A stretch of 64,000 nt of DNA. Origin: an uncultured Barnesiella sp. (GTDB taxonomy: Bacteria; Bacteroidota; Bacteroidia; Bacteroidales; Barnesiellaceae). A program made the translations under genes and the position numbers. Positions within the stretch are counted from its first letter, which is position 1. Each line of letters starts with the position of its first letter. Below the pieces are notes generated by a model. That model worked only from the letters and a program-made list of their open reading frames with translations. It ran no database searches and was not told the origin of the DNA. Below are positions 42,498 to 52,799 of the stretch, piece by piece. The stretch spans positions 1 through 64,000 of the forward strand of contig CALUFO010000007.1 in the NCBI GenBank assembly GCA_944320015.1, written 5' to 3'.

Positions 42498-45400
42498 TTA
42501 TTCTTCCGGCTCGTCTTGTTTTATGACCGGTTGCCGGGGCACGACCGGAATAGAATCGGTAGGGAGCTCGGGCGACTCTGAGACTGGGGCAAGCGTGTCT
42601 GTCCGGGTCGTATCGGCTGGCAGGGCGGTAGGTGCGCTTTTCTTGAATAGGTCGCCCAACCGGTTGAAGTCGTGCCGCAGCATGATACCCACACCTTGTG
42701 TCGTCAATGCCGATTTGATGTAATAGTTCCGGTCGTTGTAGTGGTTGTAGGCTTTGAGCCGTATCGTCCCGCTCTTGTTGAGCAAGTATTCCAAATCGAA
42801 ATCGCCGATGAATGTATTGTTGTTCATGGTGTTGTCTCGATAACCAAAGTTCCCGTTGAAAATCAGTCGGTTGTTCAATAGCTGGCTGGATAGGGCAAGC
42901 TCTACCTCCATATCGGAGAAGTCGCCTTTCTCACTGCGAAAATTCGGCGAGATATTCCAGTTGTCGCTCAGCTGTCCCAAGATGTTGCCCAATTGGGACG
43001 AGAGGGTGGACGATGCGACCGAGGCCAGTCCGTTGTTCCGGCTTTGTCCCATATTCATGAAATCGGGGGTATAGAACCTATTCAGAGCCAGCAGGTAGAT
43101 GATTTGCCGGTTCATCATGTCGTTGGTGCTGATGATGCTGCGCACCTTGCGGTCTATTTCTTGGGTGAGGGTGGGAAATGCGATGTCGAAACTCAAATCG
43201 GGACGTCGCACATCGCCCGAGACATTCAAGATTGTTTGAACCGGTACAGTGGTGCGGGTCAGTTCCTTGTCGTTGGCAAAATTCTCGTCGAGGTCGAGCA
43301 GGTTGGCCGTGAGCGAATAGATGGCCGATATGTCCAAGTTGGTAGCCATAGGGTCGCCGTGGAAAGATACCCGGCTGCCCTCTTCGATAGAGAAGTCGCG
43401 GGTGATGATGTCTTGCAGATTGAAATTGTAGTTCCCTTTTTCCAATACATAAGAGCCATATAATTTCATTCCGTTGTCGATAGAACTGTATTCGAGCAAA
43501 ATGCTACCTTGCCCGGTCGCTTTGATCATATCGCCGGTCGACTTGTCCATAATCAGGTTCATTCGAGCTTGGTTGGTCGCTTCGATTTGCAAATTGATAT
43601 TGAAAACGCTGTTTTTCTGTATCTCTTCGCGTTCCTGCATGCGCGCGTTGTTTTTTATGACCATGCTGTCGATGGAGGTTTCGGTCTCTTTTTGCTGCTT
43701 GCTCGAATTGGTAAACGTGATAAAATCGTATTCTTCGGCGGCTTCGGTACCCGAAAGGACAAATGTGAAATTGGATTGGTCGCCGGTCGACATGTTCACA
43801 TCGATTTGGTTGATTCCCGGCGAGCCTTTGATGATGGCCGAGCCTGTCCCGTAGATGGTTCCGTAGTACGCAGGGCTTTGCCGCTCGGTCATGTCGTAAG
43901 ACAGGAAATCTCTCGCTTGGGTTATGGCGATGTCGTAACTCATGTTTTTGAAATGGCGATGTTCCAGCCAACCGGAGCCTTTGGCCGTGTGTCGCAATTT
44001 GTCGTAAATGGTAACGTCGTCGAACCAAATGCGGGTGGGCGAGAGGTGTATGCTGTCGGTGAGCGTGTAGCGGGTATTGAGGTATCCGATGCCAAAATTG
44101 AGGTTTTCTATGTAGGCGTCGCCCGTGACATTGAGCGCCTTGAATCTTCCATAAAGGTCGATGTGCCCGCTGCCGACTCCCGAAATGTCGGTCATGACCG
44201 TCGAGACGAATGGCCGCAGGAATGCGAGATTGAGCCGGTCGGGGTCGAAAGAGAGGGAGAGTGAGTCGCGGGTAGGAAAGATATAGCCGTCGATATAGGT
44301 TTGTTTCTCTTCTTTGTTCTCCACAAAGCCTTTCATGAGAATACCTTGATTGTCGTTGTCCCACATGCAAAATAGGTGTAAATCGCCGAAGATAGCCTCG
44401 TTGTAAGAGAAGTCGGTGACGTCGAATTGCTCGGTACTCAGCCGGGGCGCTCCGGTGAGCAGGTGGGTCGCCAGCAGGTTGCCGGTGGCGTTTCCGCCGA
44501 ATCGTATATTCCTTACGTTGAGCGAGCCGAAAATGTAGTCGAGGTTCACATCATTGAGTTGTATGTTCAACTCGTCTTCCTCCCGGTCCGAGGCAATACC
44601 GTCGATAAGTATATATTGTGGGGCGTGCGATATTTCAAAGTCGTTGATACTTATCTGCCGGTCGCAGTAGGCAATGTCGGCGGGTTTCATTTCCCAGATG
44701 GTGTCGTTGAAGATGAGCGTCGAGGGATTGATGCGAGTGTGAATGTGCAGTTTATTGTCCTCGGGAGTTCTTGAAACGAGAGTCGAGGTATTCAGCTCGC
44801 CGTAGAAAGTCGATTGTGTGTCGTTGTTCCAACTCAATACGAGGTCGAGATTGTCGTGGCTGGCTTTGCTTCGCAGGCTCCAAGTGGTTCGCACCTGTTT
44901 CTTGTTGTAGGAGTTTGTTTCTACCGATAGCGCCATGCCGGTCGTATCTTTCCGTGCCGAGATGAACGCATCTTCGATATGGGTCTTTTTGTACCAAATG
45001 TGGGGTATTGTTCCGGTTATCCGCGCCGTATTTTGCGAGTTGTTCATTTCGCCTTCGATAGTAGCCCGGTCGGTAAATGTAATGGGCAGCTCGAATATTT
45101 GAGCCATGTGTATGTTGGGCTCGACGGTAAATCGGAATTTAAATTGATTGTCGGGTTGATCGTCGTGCGGAGTGACCTCTTCGCCTTTTTTGTCGGTACT
45201 GTGTAGTTTCGTCTCGTCGGGGGGCAGTAAGGAAGGAAGCGCCTCGGATAATAGCGATTGTAACGAGGCTTTTAGGGTAGAAAATTTATAGCTTCCCTCT
45301 ATCCAGCCGTTTATGTAGTCCGATGTGACAGCGATAGTCTGCGGCGTGTTTTGATTATGAGCCTCTATATGAAGCCGGTTCAGGTCGAACATGTCGCCTT

Positions 45401-47135
45401 TGTAAGCGAAAGTGAGGCTGTCGATCGATAGCGCCCCCTCGGCGTTGTCCAAGTTGTTCCCGGTAAAATTGGCGGTGATGTTGAACCCTAATTTCGAGTC
45501 TTTATATTGGGGGAGCAATCGCAGTTTGGCCAAATCGATGTCGCGGGCCTGAACGGTCAAGTCGAATTCCGATTCTTTGTCTTTGAGAATCGAAAGGCCT
45601 TCGACTCGCACTTTCCCGTTCGGGTCGTTGATTTCGGCTATACCGTTATAGCGGTTATCCCCAAATTCCCCGTTGAGCATAATGTTTTCATAGGGGTATC
45701 CTTTGTATTCGAAGTAATTGATTCCTCCGACCAGTTTTCCGGTAGGAGCCCGGCCTCTCTCTTTTCGACTGTCCAACTCGACTTTGAAGATGATTTCGCC
45801 ATAAGGGTTTCCTTCGGCAAACAGCCCATTGAGGTTGAATTTTTGGGACTCGATCAATCCCGAATAGAGGGCGGTGCCCGGCTTGTGGTTTTGTTTGACG
45901 GCTATGTCGGAGTGAATCGTGCCCAACTGCGTTGTCAATCGTCCGCAGGCGGTTAGGTCGCGGCCTTGGTTTGTCACATCTCCGGTAAAGCCTACATCGC
46001 CCAATCGAGCGATGATATCGCGCTGCTCATCGGTTAAGGAGGGAATCTGTTCCGCAAGTTCGACCAAGCCCGAAGCGGTTGCGCTTAACGAGATAGGGTC
46101 GCACTGGATTTCCCGTTTGGGAGAGTCGGCTATATTTTTGACGGCTATTTGACTGTGGGCGGTAATTTGTCCTTCCCCCAAGTCAAAGTCGAAAGTGTGG
46201 ACAAAAAAGTCGTTGGGAGTTCCCGACAGCCGTACCGACAGGTTTATGGGGGTGTCGATATTTCCCAAAGAGGGAATAAACGGAGCAATATCGCCGATAT
46301 TGATTTGGGCTTGCGGTATATGCAGCGAAAATTTCGTTTCGTCGAGAATAGTCTCTTTGCACAGTGAGTCGGGCAGTGTGGCGGTGAAGGGTTTTATCTC
46401 GATGTGGCTGTGGGGCAGTTGTATTTTGAAATCCGACAGTTGTGCCAACCGGCAATTCCCCTCCAATTTGAATTGCAGCCGATTCAGCGAGAACCCCGAT
46501 TGCTCGTCGAATCCCAGCCGTTTTATCGATATGTTGATCGAATCTTCTGAAAATGCTTTGATCGAGAGTTTCGACAATAGGTTTTCTATGGCGATGTGGT
46601 TCGGGTCGAATTTGCCTTTCTGCTTCGGGGGAGCCGATAACAGGTCGTATTTGATTTTTCCCCGGCGTATAATGGCATTGTTTATTTTGAAGTGGATTTT
46701 TTCTTTGGGCTTATCCGTGTCGCTTTTGAATGCGTCGATCACAAATTGTAGGTTGGAGGGCGAGTTGGGCGTCGCCTTGGAGATGCGGGCGTCCAACCCG
46801 AAGAGTTGGATATTGGTGAAGACAAGCTCTTTGTCAAAAATGAGGTCGGAGAGCGCGATGCCGGCCGATACCTTGTTGGCGCATAACAAGGTGTCGCCCT
46901 TTGAGTCGGGGAGAAATACACCGAACAATTCCAGCTTGTTGAAAGGCGAAATTTGTATGCGGTCGATGGTCACGTCGACATTCAATAGCCCGGACAGCTC
47001 TTTTACACCGACTCGCTTGACCCTCTCCTGTATACCGGGAATCGACAGCAGGATATAGCCGAGCGTGTATATCGCTATGACAAAGATGATAACGATATGA
47101 ACCAATAACCGAAAAACAGAATAGAATTTCCTCAT
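42498..47135 (-). CDS. tamB: TamB-family translocation/assembly protein
   Basis: A 1545-residue envelope protein. One N-terminal membrane anchor (about 8-33) is followed by very long, repetitive beta-strand sequence, the AsmA/TamB-like groove that spans the periplasm and is thought to carry lipids or aid outer-membrane protein assembly. The conserved DUF490 domain is near the C-terminus (about 1150-1500), including the family-typical LDISAIYSLTANL and TLTQEIDRKVRSI; a low-complexity Pro/Glu tail follows (about 1500-1545). It is divergent from tsaD, an arrangement often seen in this phylum. The partner TamA is not in the window. Confidence 0.9.
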   Translation of the reverse strand: MRKFYSVFRLLVHIVIIFVIAIYTLGYILLSIPGIQERVKRVGVKELSGLLNVDVTIDRIQISPFNKLELFGVFLPDSKGDTLLCANKVSAGIALSDLIFDKELVFTNIQLFGLDARISKATPNSPSNLQFVIDAFKSDTDKPKEKIHFKINNAIIRRGKIKYDLLSAPPKQKGKFDPNHIAIENLLSKLSIKAFSEDSINISIKRLGFDEQSGFSLNRLQFKLEGNCRLAQLSDFKIQLPHSHIEIKPFTATLPDSLCKETILDETKFSLHIPQAQINIGDIAPFIPSLGNIDTPINLSVRLSGTPNDFFVHTFDFDLGEGQITAHSQIAVKNIADSPKREIQCDPISLSATASGLVELAEQIPSLTDEQRDIIARLGDVGFTGDVTNQGRDLTACGRLTTQLGTIHSDIAVKQNHKPGTALYSGLIESQKFNLNGLFAEGNPYGEIIFKVELDSRKERGRAPTGKLVGGINYFEYKGYPYENIMLNGEFGDNRYNGIAEINDPNGKVRVEGLSILKDKESEFDLTVQARDIDLAKLRLLPQYKDSKLGFNITANFTGNNLDNAEGALSIDSLTFAYKGDMFDLNRLHIEAHNQNTPQTIAVTSDYINGWIEGSYKFSTLKASLQSLLSEALPSLLPPDETKLHSTDKKGEEVTPHDDQPDNQFKFRFTVEPNIHMAQIFELPITFTDRATIEGEMNNSQNTARITGTIPHIWYKKTHIEDAFISARKDTTGMALSVETNSYNKKQVRTTWSLRSKASHDNLDLVLSWNNDTQSTFYGELNTSTLVSRTPEDNKLHIHTRINPSTLIFNDTIWEMKPADIAYCDRQISINDFEISHAPQYILIDGIASDREEDELNIQLNDVNLDYIFGSLNVRNIRFGGNATGNLLATHLLTGAPRLSTEQFDVTDFSYNEAIFGDLHLFCMWDNDNQGILMKGFVENKEEKQTYIDGYIFPTRDSLSLSFDPDRLNLAFLRPFVSTVMTDISGVGSGHIDLYGRFKALNVTGDAYIENLNFGIGYLNTRYTLTDSIHLSPTRIWFDDVTIYDKLRHTAKGSGWLEHRHFKNMSYDIAITQARDFLSYDMTERQSPAYYGTIYGTGSAIIKGSPGINQIDVNMSTGDQSNFTFVLSGTEAAEEYDFITFTNSSKQQKETETSIDSMVIKNNARMQEREEIQKNSVFNINLQIEATNQARMNLIMDKSTGDMIKATGQGSILLEYSSIDNGMKLYGSYVLEKGNYNFNLQDIITRDFSIEEGSRVSFHGDPMATNLDISAIYSLTANLLDLDENFANDKELTRTTVPVQTILNVSGDVRRPDLSFDIAFPTLTQEIDRKVRSIISTNDMMNRQIIYLLALNRFYTPDFMNMGQSRNNGLASVASSTLSSQLGNILGQLSDNWNISPNFRSEKGDFSDMEVELALSSQLLNNRLIFNGNFGYRDNTMNNNTFIGDFDLEYLLNKSGTIRLKAYNHYNDRNYYIKSALTTQGVGIMLRHDFNRLGDLFKKSAPTALPADTTRTDTLAPVSESPELPTDSIPVVPRQPVIKQDEPEE

Positions 47136-47298
47136 ATTTCAAACGATACAAAAATAATGTATCCTTTTGAAAGTTTCGATAGAATCGTTGTTTTTCTTTT
47201 TTATTAAGGTGTGAAAAATTTTATAAAGGCGGGATTTTTTGGTGATAAATGTGTACTTTTGCAGACCTTGATCGAAGGGAAGTAAAAAGAAAAAACGT

Positions 47299-48318
47299 AT
47301 GAGTGTTACTGTATTAGGAATAGAGTCGTCGTGCGACGATACTTCGGCTGCGGTTATTCGGGACGAAGTGATGTTGTCGAATGTCATAGCCAGCCAAGCG
47401 GTTCATGAGGCTTATGGGGGAGTTGTCCCCGAGTTGGCCTCCCGGGCGCATCAACAAAATATTATACCGGTTGTCTCTGAGGCCTTGAAGCGAGCTGGGG
47501 TAAAGCCCGAGGAATTGAACGCGGTGGCTTTTACCCGAGGCCCCGGTCTTATGGGTTCGTTGCTTGTGGGCACCTCTTTTGCAAAAGGCTTTACCACGGC
47601 TTTGGATATTCCGCTGGTCGATGTGAACCATTTGCAGGCTCATGTGATGGCTCACTTTATTAAGAAGTCGCCCGACGACAATACACGGCCTCCTTTCCCC
47701 TTTTTGTGCCTTCTTGTCTCGGGAGGAAATTCGCAGATTATAAAGGTGGAGGCGTATAATAAAATGTCGGTTATCGGGCAGACTATCGACGATGCCGCCG
47801 GCGAGGCGTTTGATAAATGCGCCAAAGTCATGGGGCTTCCCTATCCGGGCGGGCCGGTGGTCGACCGCTTGGCAAAAGAGGGCAACCCGAAGGCTTTTAC
47901 ACTGAATAAGCCCCATATACCCGGGCTCGATTACAGTTTCAGCGGGTTGAAGACCTCTTTTTTGTATCTGTTAAGGGATAAAGTGAAAGAAGACCCCAAT
48001 TTCATCGAAAAAAACAAGAGCGATTTGTGTGCTTCGTTGCAGGCTACGATTGTCGATATTTTGATGGACAAACTCTATAAAGCGGTGAAACAAACGGGAA
48101 TCAAGCATGTGGCTGTCGCCGGGGGGGTGTCGGCCAACTCGGCGGTAAGGGGCGCTTTCGAGGAGTATGCCCGCCGCTATGGTTGGACCGTGTATCTCCC
48201 GCCGTTCTCCTTTACGACCGACAACGCCGCTATGGTGGCGATTACAGGATATTACAAGTATTTGGATAAGGAGTTTTGCAGTATAGAGAAAGCTCCTTTT
48301 GCCCGGGTCGAGTTATAA
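47299..48318 (+). CDS. tsaD: tRNA N6-adenosine threonylcarbamoyltransferase TsaD
   Basis: A 339-residue enzyme of the ASKHA fold that adds the threonylcarbamoyl group to A37 of tRNAs reading ANN codons. The start VLGIESSCDDTSAAVI is diagnostic. The metal-binding histidines are in NHLQAHVMAH; TIDDAAGEAFDK, FSGLKTS and VAGGVSANSAVR are conserved. A -7 box TACTTTTG at 47254-47261 lies 38 bases before the ATG. cinA follows 11 bases after the stop. Confidence 0.95.
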   Translation: MSVTVLGIESSCDDTSAAVIRDEVMLSNVIASQAVHEAYGGVVPELASRAHQQNIIPVVSEALKRAGVKPEELNAVAFTRGPGLMGSLLVGTSFAKGFTTALDIPLVDVNHLQAHVMAHFIKKSPDDNTRPPFPFLCLLVSGGNSQIIKVEAYNKMSVIGQTIDDAAGEAFDKCAKVMGLPYPGGPVVDRLAKEGNPKAFTLNKPHIPGLDYSFSGLKTSFLYLLRDKVKEDPNFIEKNKSDLCASLQATIVDILMDKLYKAVKQTGIKHVAVAGGVSANSAVRGAFEEYARRYGWTVYLPPFSFTTDNAAMVAITGYYKYLDKEFCSIEKAPFARVEL

Positions 48319-48329
48319 AAGCTGCTGAA

Positions 48330-49571
48330 ATGAATGTCGAGATTATTGTAATAGGCGATGAATTGCTGATAGGGCAGGTCACCGACACCAACTCGGGGTG
48401 GATTGCCCGTGAGTTGAATCATATCGGGTGGGAAGTTACCGAGATAACGACCGTGCGAGATCGTGTGCGAGAGATAACCGATGCGTTGGATAGCTCGTTC
48501 TCCCGGGTCGATGTCGTGTTGATGACGGGCGGATTGGGTCCGACGAAAGACGACATTACCAAGCAAACCTTGTGTGCCTATTTCGGCGGCAAGTTGGTAT
48601 TCGACGAAGCTGTGTTTGCCAATGTCGAGGCGATTTTCCGGCGCCGTAATTTACAGATGAACGCGTCGACACACGACCAAGCCTATGTGCCCGATGTTTG
48701 CACCGTTATACAGAATCCTGTGGGAACAGCTCCGGTCATGTGGTTCGAGCGGGAGGGTAAAGTGCTGGTGTCGATGCCGGGTGTTCCTGTCGAGATGAAA
48801 ACGGTCATGCAAGAAACCGTTATCGAGCGATTGCGAAAACATTTTTGCGATCACTCGGCCATATTGCATCGCACATGTCTGGTCAAGGATTTTACCGAAT
48901 CGCGGCTTTCCGAGACGTTGACCGGGTTTGAACACGACCTCCCGTCGTGTATCAAGCTGGCTTATTTGCCCACGCCGGGTGTCATTCGTTTGAGATTGAC
49001 CGCCCGTGGCGATGATGAGGCTTCGTTGCAGCCCATACTCGACAGGGCGTTTGCGAAATTGAAATCGCTTTTAGGGCATCATCTGTTTTGCGATGTCGAT
49101 GCCACTTTGGCCGGAGCGTTGGGTCGCCTGCTGTCGAAGCGAGGCGAGACATTGGCGACAGCCGAGAGTTGCACGGGGGGTAATATAGCCCACGAGATAA
49201 CCCGGGTTGCCGGTAGCTCGGCTTATTTTAAAGGTGGGATAGTGGCCTATTCCAACGCTGTGAAAGAGCATGTGCTCCATGTGTCGCCCGATACGCTGGA
49301 ACGCTGTGGAGCCGTCAGCCGCGATACGGTATTGCAAATGACAGCCGGTGTTCAGCGGCTATTGTCGGTCGATTGTGCCATAGCCACTTCGGGAATCGCC
49401 GGCCCGGGAGGAGGTAGTGTCGAGAAACCGGTGGGAACTGTCTGGGTGGCCGCCCGATATGGCGACCGGGAACAAGCGGAGTGTTTTCTCTTCGAGGGCG
49501 ACCGGGAACAAGTGATCGCACGGGCTACACAATCGGGCTTGCTGATGCTGATTCGGTTGATGACCGAGTAG
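48330..49571 (+). CDS. cinA: CinA family protein (nicotinamide nucleotide amidase / MoCF domain)
   Basis: A 413-residue protein. The N-terminal MoCF-type domain (about 1-170) has IVIGDELLIGQVTDTNSGW and LMTGGLGPTKDD; the C-terminal CinA domain (about 250-413) has TAESCTGGNIAHEIT and ATSGIAGPGGG and fits nicotinamide mononucleotide deamidase, which recycles NMN. The upstream frame (from 48276) overlaps tsaD and lacks family similarity, so the start at 48330 is chosen. It is in an operon with tsaD. Confidence 0.92.
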   Translation: MNVEIIVIGDELLIGQVTDTNSGWIARELNHIGWEVTEITTVRDRVREITDALDSSFSRVDVVLMTGGLGPTKDDITKQTLCAYFGGKLVFDEAVFANVEAIFRRRNLQMNASTHDQAYVPDVCTVIQNPVGTAPVMWFEREGKVLVSMPGVPVEMKTVMQETVIERLRKHFCDHSAILHRTCLVKDFTESRLSETLTGFEHDLPSCIKLAYLPTPGVIRLRLTARGDDEASLQPILDRAFAKLKSLLGHHLFCDVDATLAGALGRLLSKRGETLATAESCTGGNIAHEITRVAGSSAYFKGGIVAYSNAVKEHVLHVSPDTLERCGAVSRDTVLQMTAGVQRLLSVDCAIATSGIAGPGGGSVEKPVGTVWVAARYGDREQAECFLFEGDREQVIARATQSGLLMLIRLMTE

Positions 49572-49705
49572 AGAGCCGGCAGGGGTGTAAAATGAAAAAG
49601 TTCCTATTTAATTTGCTAAAAATTTGGAACGTATTTCTAAAATGCTTTACTTTGCACTCTGTTTGCGAAAGCAGTAAGAAAAAACAAATAAAATAATAGA
49701 TAGCG

Positions 49706-49960
49706 ATGTCAAAGATTTGTCAAATTACAGGGAAAAAAGCAATGGTTGGCAACAACGTTTCGCACTCGAAAAGAAGAACGAAAAGAAGATTCAATGTCAA
49801 CCTCTTTACGAAGAAATTTTATTGGGTAGAACAGGATTGCTGGATCACGCTTACACTGTCGGCTGCCGGTCTTCGTACAATCAATAAAATGGGATTAGAC
49901 GCAGCTCTCAAACAAGCTGCCGGAAATGGGTATTTAACTGAAGTAAAAATGTTGTATTAA
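49706..49960 (+). CDS. rpmB: 50S ribosomal protein L28
   Basis: An 84-residue large-subunit protein. The start [20 protein letters not shown] and the basic [12 protein letters not shown] are diagnostic. It has only one Cys (Cys5), so it is a zinc-free form. It begins the L28-L33-DUF4295 unit; L33 starts 3 bases after the stop. Confidence 0.97.
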   Translation: MSKICQITGKKAMVGNNVSHSKRRTKRRFNVNLFTKKFYWVEQDCWITLTLSAAGLRTINKMGLDAALKQAAGNGYLTEVKMLY

Positions 49961-49963
49961 GAT

Positions 49964-50152
49964 ATGGCAAAGAAAGCAAAAGGTAATCGCGTTCAAGTAA
50001 TCCTTGAGTGCACGGAGCACAAGGCTAGTGGTATGCCTGGAACGTCGCGTTATATTACCACCAAGAACAGAAAAAATACCACAGAGCGTTTGGAGTTGAA
50101 AAAATACAACCCCATCCTGAAAAGAGTTACTGTACACAAAGAAATAAAATAA
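49964..50152 (+). CDS. rpmG: 50S ribosomal protein L33
   Basis: A 62-residue protein; [19 protein letters not shown] and the [14 protein letters not shown] motif identify it. The zinc-binding cysteine pairs of the C+ form are absent, so it is zinc-independent. It lies between rpmB and a DUF4295 gene with very short gaps. Confidence 0.97.
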   Translation: MAKKAKGNRVQVILECTEHKASGMPGTSRYITTKNRKNTTERLELKKYNPILKRVTVHKEIK

Positions 50153-50166
50153 GGAAGGATTGAACC

Positions 50167-50319
50167 ATGGCAAAGAAAACAGTTGCATCGTTGCAAAAAG
50201 GCGAAGGCCGTACTTATTCGAAAGTGATTAAAATGGTAAAATCGCCGAAAACCGGAGCCTATATTTTCCAAGAAGAGATGGTTCCGAATGACGCGGTGAA
50301 AGATGTGCTTAGTAAGTAA
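50167..50319 (+). CDS. DUF4295 protein, ribosome-linked small protein
   Basis: A 50-residue basic protein starting MAKKTVASLQKGEGRTYSKV. The DUF4295 family is restricted to Bacteroidota and almost always follows rpmB-rpmG, so a ribosomal role is likely though not shown here. The stop TAA is at 50317-50319, 24 bases before the terminator. Confidence 0.9.
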   Translation: MAKKTVASLQKGEGRTYSKVIKMVKSPKTGAYIFQEEMVPNDAVKDVLSK

Positions 50320-50342
50320 GTCATAATTAGCGTAATATAAAG

Positions 50343-50382
50343 AAAACTTTCTTATACAAAATGTGTAAGGAAGTTTTTTTTT
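50343..50382 (+). terminator. Terminator of the rpmB-rpmG-DUF4295 unit
   Basis: AAAACTT.CTTA.ACA pairs with TGT.TAAG.AAGTTTT, with a few mismatches, and is followed by nine or more T's (50374-50382). Confidence 0.75.
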
Positions 50383-50451
50383 ACCACGATATTTTTATAG
50401 CTTTGCATAACTGCGCATACGCTGTGCGATTATGTTTTTAAAAATTCATAT

Positions 50452-51405
50452 ATGGGATTGTTTGATTTCTTTTCGAAAGAGAAAAAAGAGACCTTGGACA
50501 AAGGGCTGTCTAAAACCAAAGAGGGGGTATTTTCCAAATTGGCTCGTATCGTTGCCGGGAAATCGCAAGTCGATGAGGATATTCTCGACGATTTGGAGGA
50601 GGTGTTGATTACCTCCGATGTGGGGGTAGAAACCACATTGCGCATTATCGATCGGATAGAGAAACGGGTGGCTCGTGATAAATATGTGAATACAAGCGAG
50701 CTAAATAAGATTCTTCGGGAAGAAATCACCGCTTTGTTAACCGAGAACGATGTGGAGGAGAGCGGTGAGTTTACGGTTCCTGCAGATAAGAAACCCTATG
50801 TGATTATGGTTGTGGGCGTGAATGGCGTGGGAAAGACGACGACCATCGGAAAACTCGCATATCAATATAAAAAGCAGGGAAACAGTGTCTATTTAGGAGC
50901 TGCCGATACATTCCGAGCAGCGGCTGTCGAGCAGTTGATGATTTGGGGCGAGCGAGTGGGAGTCCCTGTGATCAAGCAGAAAATGGGGGCCGACCCCGCT
51001 TCGGTGGCTTTTGATACCCTCAGTTCGGCAAAAGCCAACAATGCCGATGTGGTGATTATCGATACGGCCGGTCGTTTGCACAACAAACTGAACTTGATGA
51101 ACGAGTTGACCAAAATCAAAAAGGTGATGGAAAAAATCGTTCCCGGCGCTCCGCACGAAGTTTTGTTGGTATTGGACGGCTCTACGGGGCAAAATGCTTT
51201 TGAGCAGGCCAAGCAGTTCACGGCGGCGACCGAAGTCAACGAACTGGCTATAACCAAGCTCGACGGTACGGCCAAAGGCGGGGTCGTCATAGGCATATCG
51301 GACCATTTCAAAATCCCCGTCAAGTACATCGGGCTGGGCGAGGGCATGGAAGATTTGCAGGTGTTCCGCCGCAAAGAATTTGTCGACTCTTTGTTTGGTG
51401 ATTGA
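50452..51405 (+). CDS. ftsY: Signal recognition particle receptor FtsY
   Basis: A 317-residue GTPase that docks SRP-ribosome complexes at the membrane. It has a short acidic/basic N-domain (about 1-100) and the NG GTPase: VNGVGKTTTIGKLA (G1), DTFRAAAVEQL (G2), IDTAGRLHN (G3), TKLDGTAKGG (G4) and GLGEGMEDL. The long acidic A domain of some FtsY proteins is absent. A TAGCTTTG -7 box (50398-50405) precedes it, with no good -33. It begins a run that continues with rimO and the menaquinone genes. Confidence 0.95.
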   Translation: MGLFDFFSKEKKETLDKGLSKTKEGVFSKLARIVAGKSQVDEDILDDLEEVLITSDVGVETTLRIIDRIEKRVARDKYVNTSELNKILREEITALLTENDVEESGEFTVPADKKPYVIMVVGVNGVGKTTTIGKLAYQYKKQGNSVYLGAADTFRAAAVEQLMIWGERVGVPVIKQKMGADPASVAFDTLSSAKANNADVVIIDTAGRLHNKLNLMNELTKIKKVMEKIVPGAPHEVLLVLDGSTGQNAFEQAKQFTAATEVNELAITKLDGTAKGGVVIGISDHFKIPVKYIGLGEGMEDLQVFRRKEFVDSLFGD

Positions 51406-51478
51406 TTTTTAAGAATATATTCGCGGCTGGGAAGTCTTGCACAGGCTTTGTGGCCGTATTTTTTTCATGTAATGTCAA

Positions 51479-52783
51479 ATGATAAAAAATAGTGTCGATA
51501 TTATTACGTTGGGCTGTTCCAAGAATCTGGTCGATTCGGAGCGGTTGTTGCACCGTTTTTCCGAAGCCGGCTACAAAGTAAGGCACGACCCCGAGAAGGT
51601 TTCGAGTGAATATGTCGTGGTAAATACCTGCGGGTTTATCGGTGACGCCAAAGAGGAGTCTATCGAGATGATTTTGCAGATGGTCGAGGCCAAGAAAGCC
51701 CGAAAGATACGTTACCTCTATGTGATGGGGTGTTTGTCGCAGCGCTATCGGGAAGAGTTGCAAAACGAGATACCCGAGGTCGATAAGTTTTATGGGAAGT
51801 TCGATTGGACCGATTTGTTGCACGACTTAGGCTCGTGTAACGACGATTCCAAAGATTTCGGCCGCATACTGACTACTCCCCCGCACTATGCTTATGTGAA
51901 GATTGCCGAGGGGTGTAACCGGTTTTGTTCCTATTGCGCCATACCTCTTATTACCGGCCGTTTCGCCTCTTATCCTATGGAGGAGTTGCTCGACGAAGTG
52001 AGGTCTTTGGCCGCCCGGGGTGTAAAAGAGTTCCAGATTATCGCACAGGATCTTTCGTCCTATGGGCTCGATTTATATGGAGAGCTGAAATTGCCCGAGC
52101 TCATCGACCGTATGGCTCAAATACCGGGTGTGAAGTGGATACGCCTGCACTATGCCTATCCCTCTCAATTCCCCTACGAAATATTGCCTGTAATGCGCCG
52201 TCATGCCAATGTGTGCAAATACCTCGATATTGCATTGCAGCATATCAGCGACCATATTTTGTCCGATATGCGTCGTCATGTGACCAAACAGGAGACGTAT
52301 GATTTGTTGAAACGCATACGAGACGAGGTTCCCGGCATACACATTCGCACTACCCTCATGGTGGGGTATCCCGGTGAAACCGAAGCCGATTTCGAGGAGT
52401 TGAAACAGTTTGTGCGTGAGGCTCGTTTTGAACGTATGGGGGCTTTTGCTTACTCCGAGGAGGAGGGTACCTACGCCGCCAAGCATTTCCCCGATTCGAT
52501 TCCCGATGAGGTGAAGCAAGCCCGTCTCGATGAACTGATGGCTTTGCAGGAAGAGGTAGCCTTTGAGAGTAACCGCTCTAAGGTGGGGCAGGAATTTGAC
52601 GTGATTGTCGACCGGGAGGAGGACGACTATTATGTGGGGCGTACCGAGTATGATTCGCCCGAGGTCGATCCCGAGGTGCTTATATCCAAGACCCGTCCTT
52701 TGGCGGTAGGCGATTTCTGTCGTGTGAAGATTGTCGAGGCCATGCCGTTTGAGTTGATGGCCGAGCCTGCCATGCGGGATTGA
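51479..52783 (+). CDS. rimO: Ribosomal protein S12 methylthiotransferase RimO
   Basis: A 434-residue radical SAM enzyme that adds a methylthio group to an aspartate of ribosomal protein S12. The N-terminal UPF0004 domain has three conserved cysteines (LGCSKNLVDSE, NTCGFI, and YVMGCLSQR). The central radical SAM motif is EGCNRFCSYCAIP, and the TRAM domain is at the C-terminus. It starts 73 bases after ftsY and ends 16 bases before menF. Confidence 0.95.
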   Translation: MIKNSVDIITLGCSKNLVDSERLLHRFSEAGYKVRHDPEKVSSEYVVVNTCGFIGDAKEESIEMILQMVEAKKARKIRYLYVMGCLSQRYREELQNEIPEVDKFYGKFDWTDLLHDLGSCNDDSKDFGRILTTPPHYAYVKIAEGCNRFCSYCAIPLITGRFASYPMEELLDEVRSLAARGVKEFQIIAQDLSSYGLDLYGELKLPELIDRMAQIPGVKWIRLHYAYPSQFPYEILPVMRRHANVCKYLDIALQHISDHILSDMRRHVTKQETYDLLKRIRDEVPGIHIRTTLMVGYPGETEADFEELKQFVREARFERMGAFAYSEEEGTYAAKHFPDSIPDEVKQARLDELMALQEEVAFESNRSKVGQEFDVIVDREEDDYYVGRTEYDSPEVDPEVLISKTRPLAVGDFCRVKIVEAMPFELMAEPAMRD

Positions 52784-52799
52784 TAAAACGGGAGGCGAG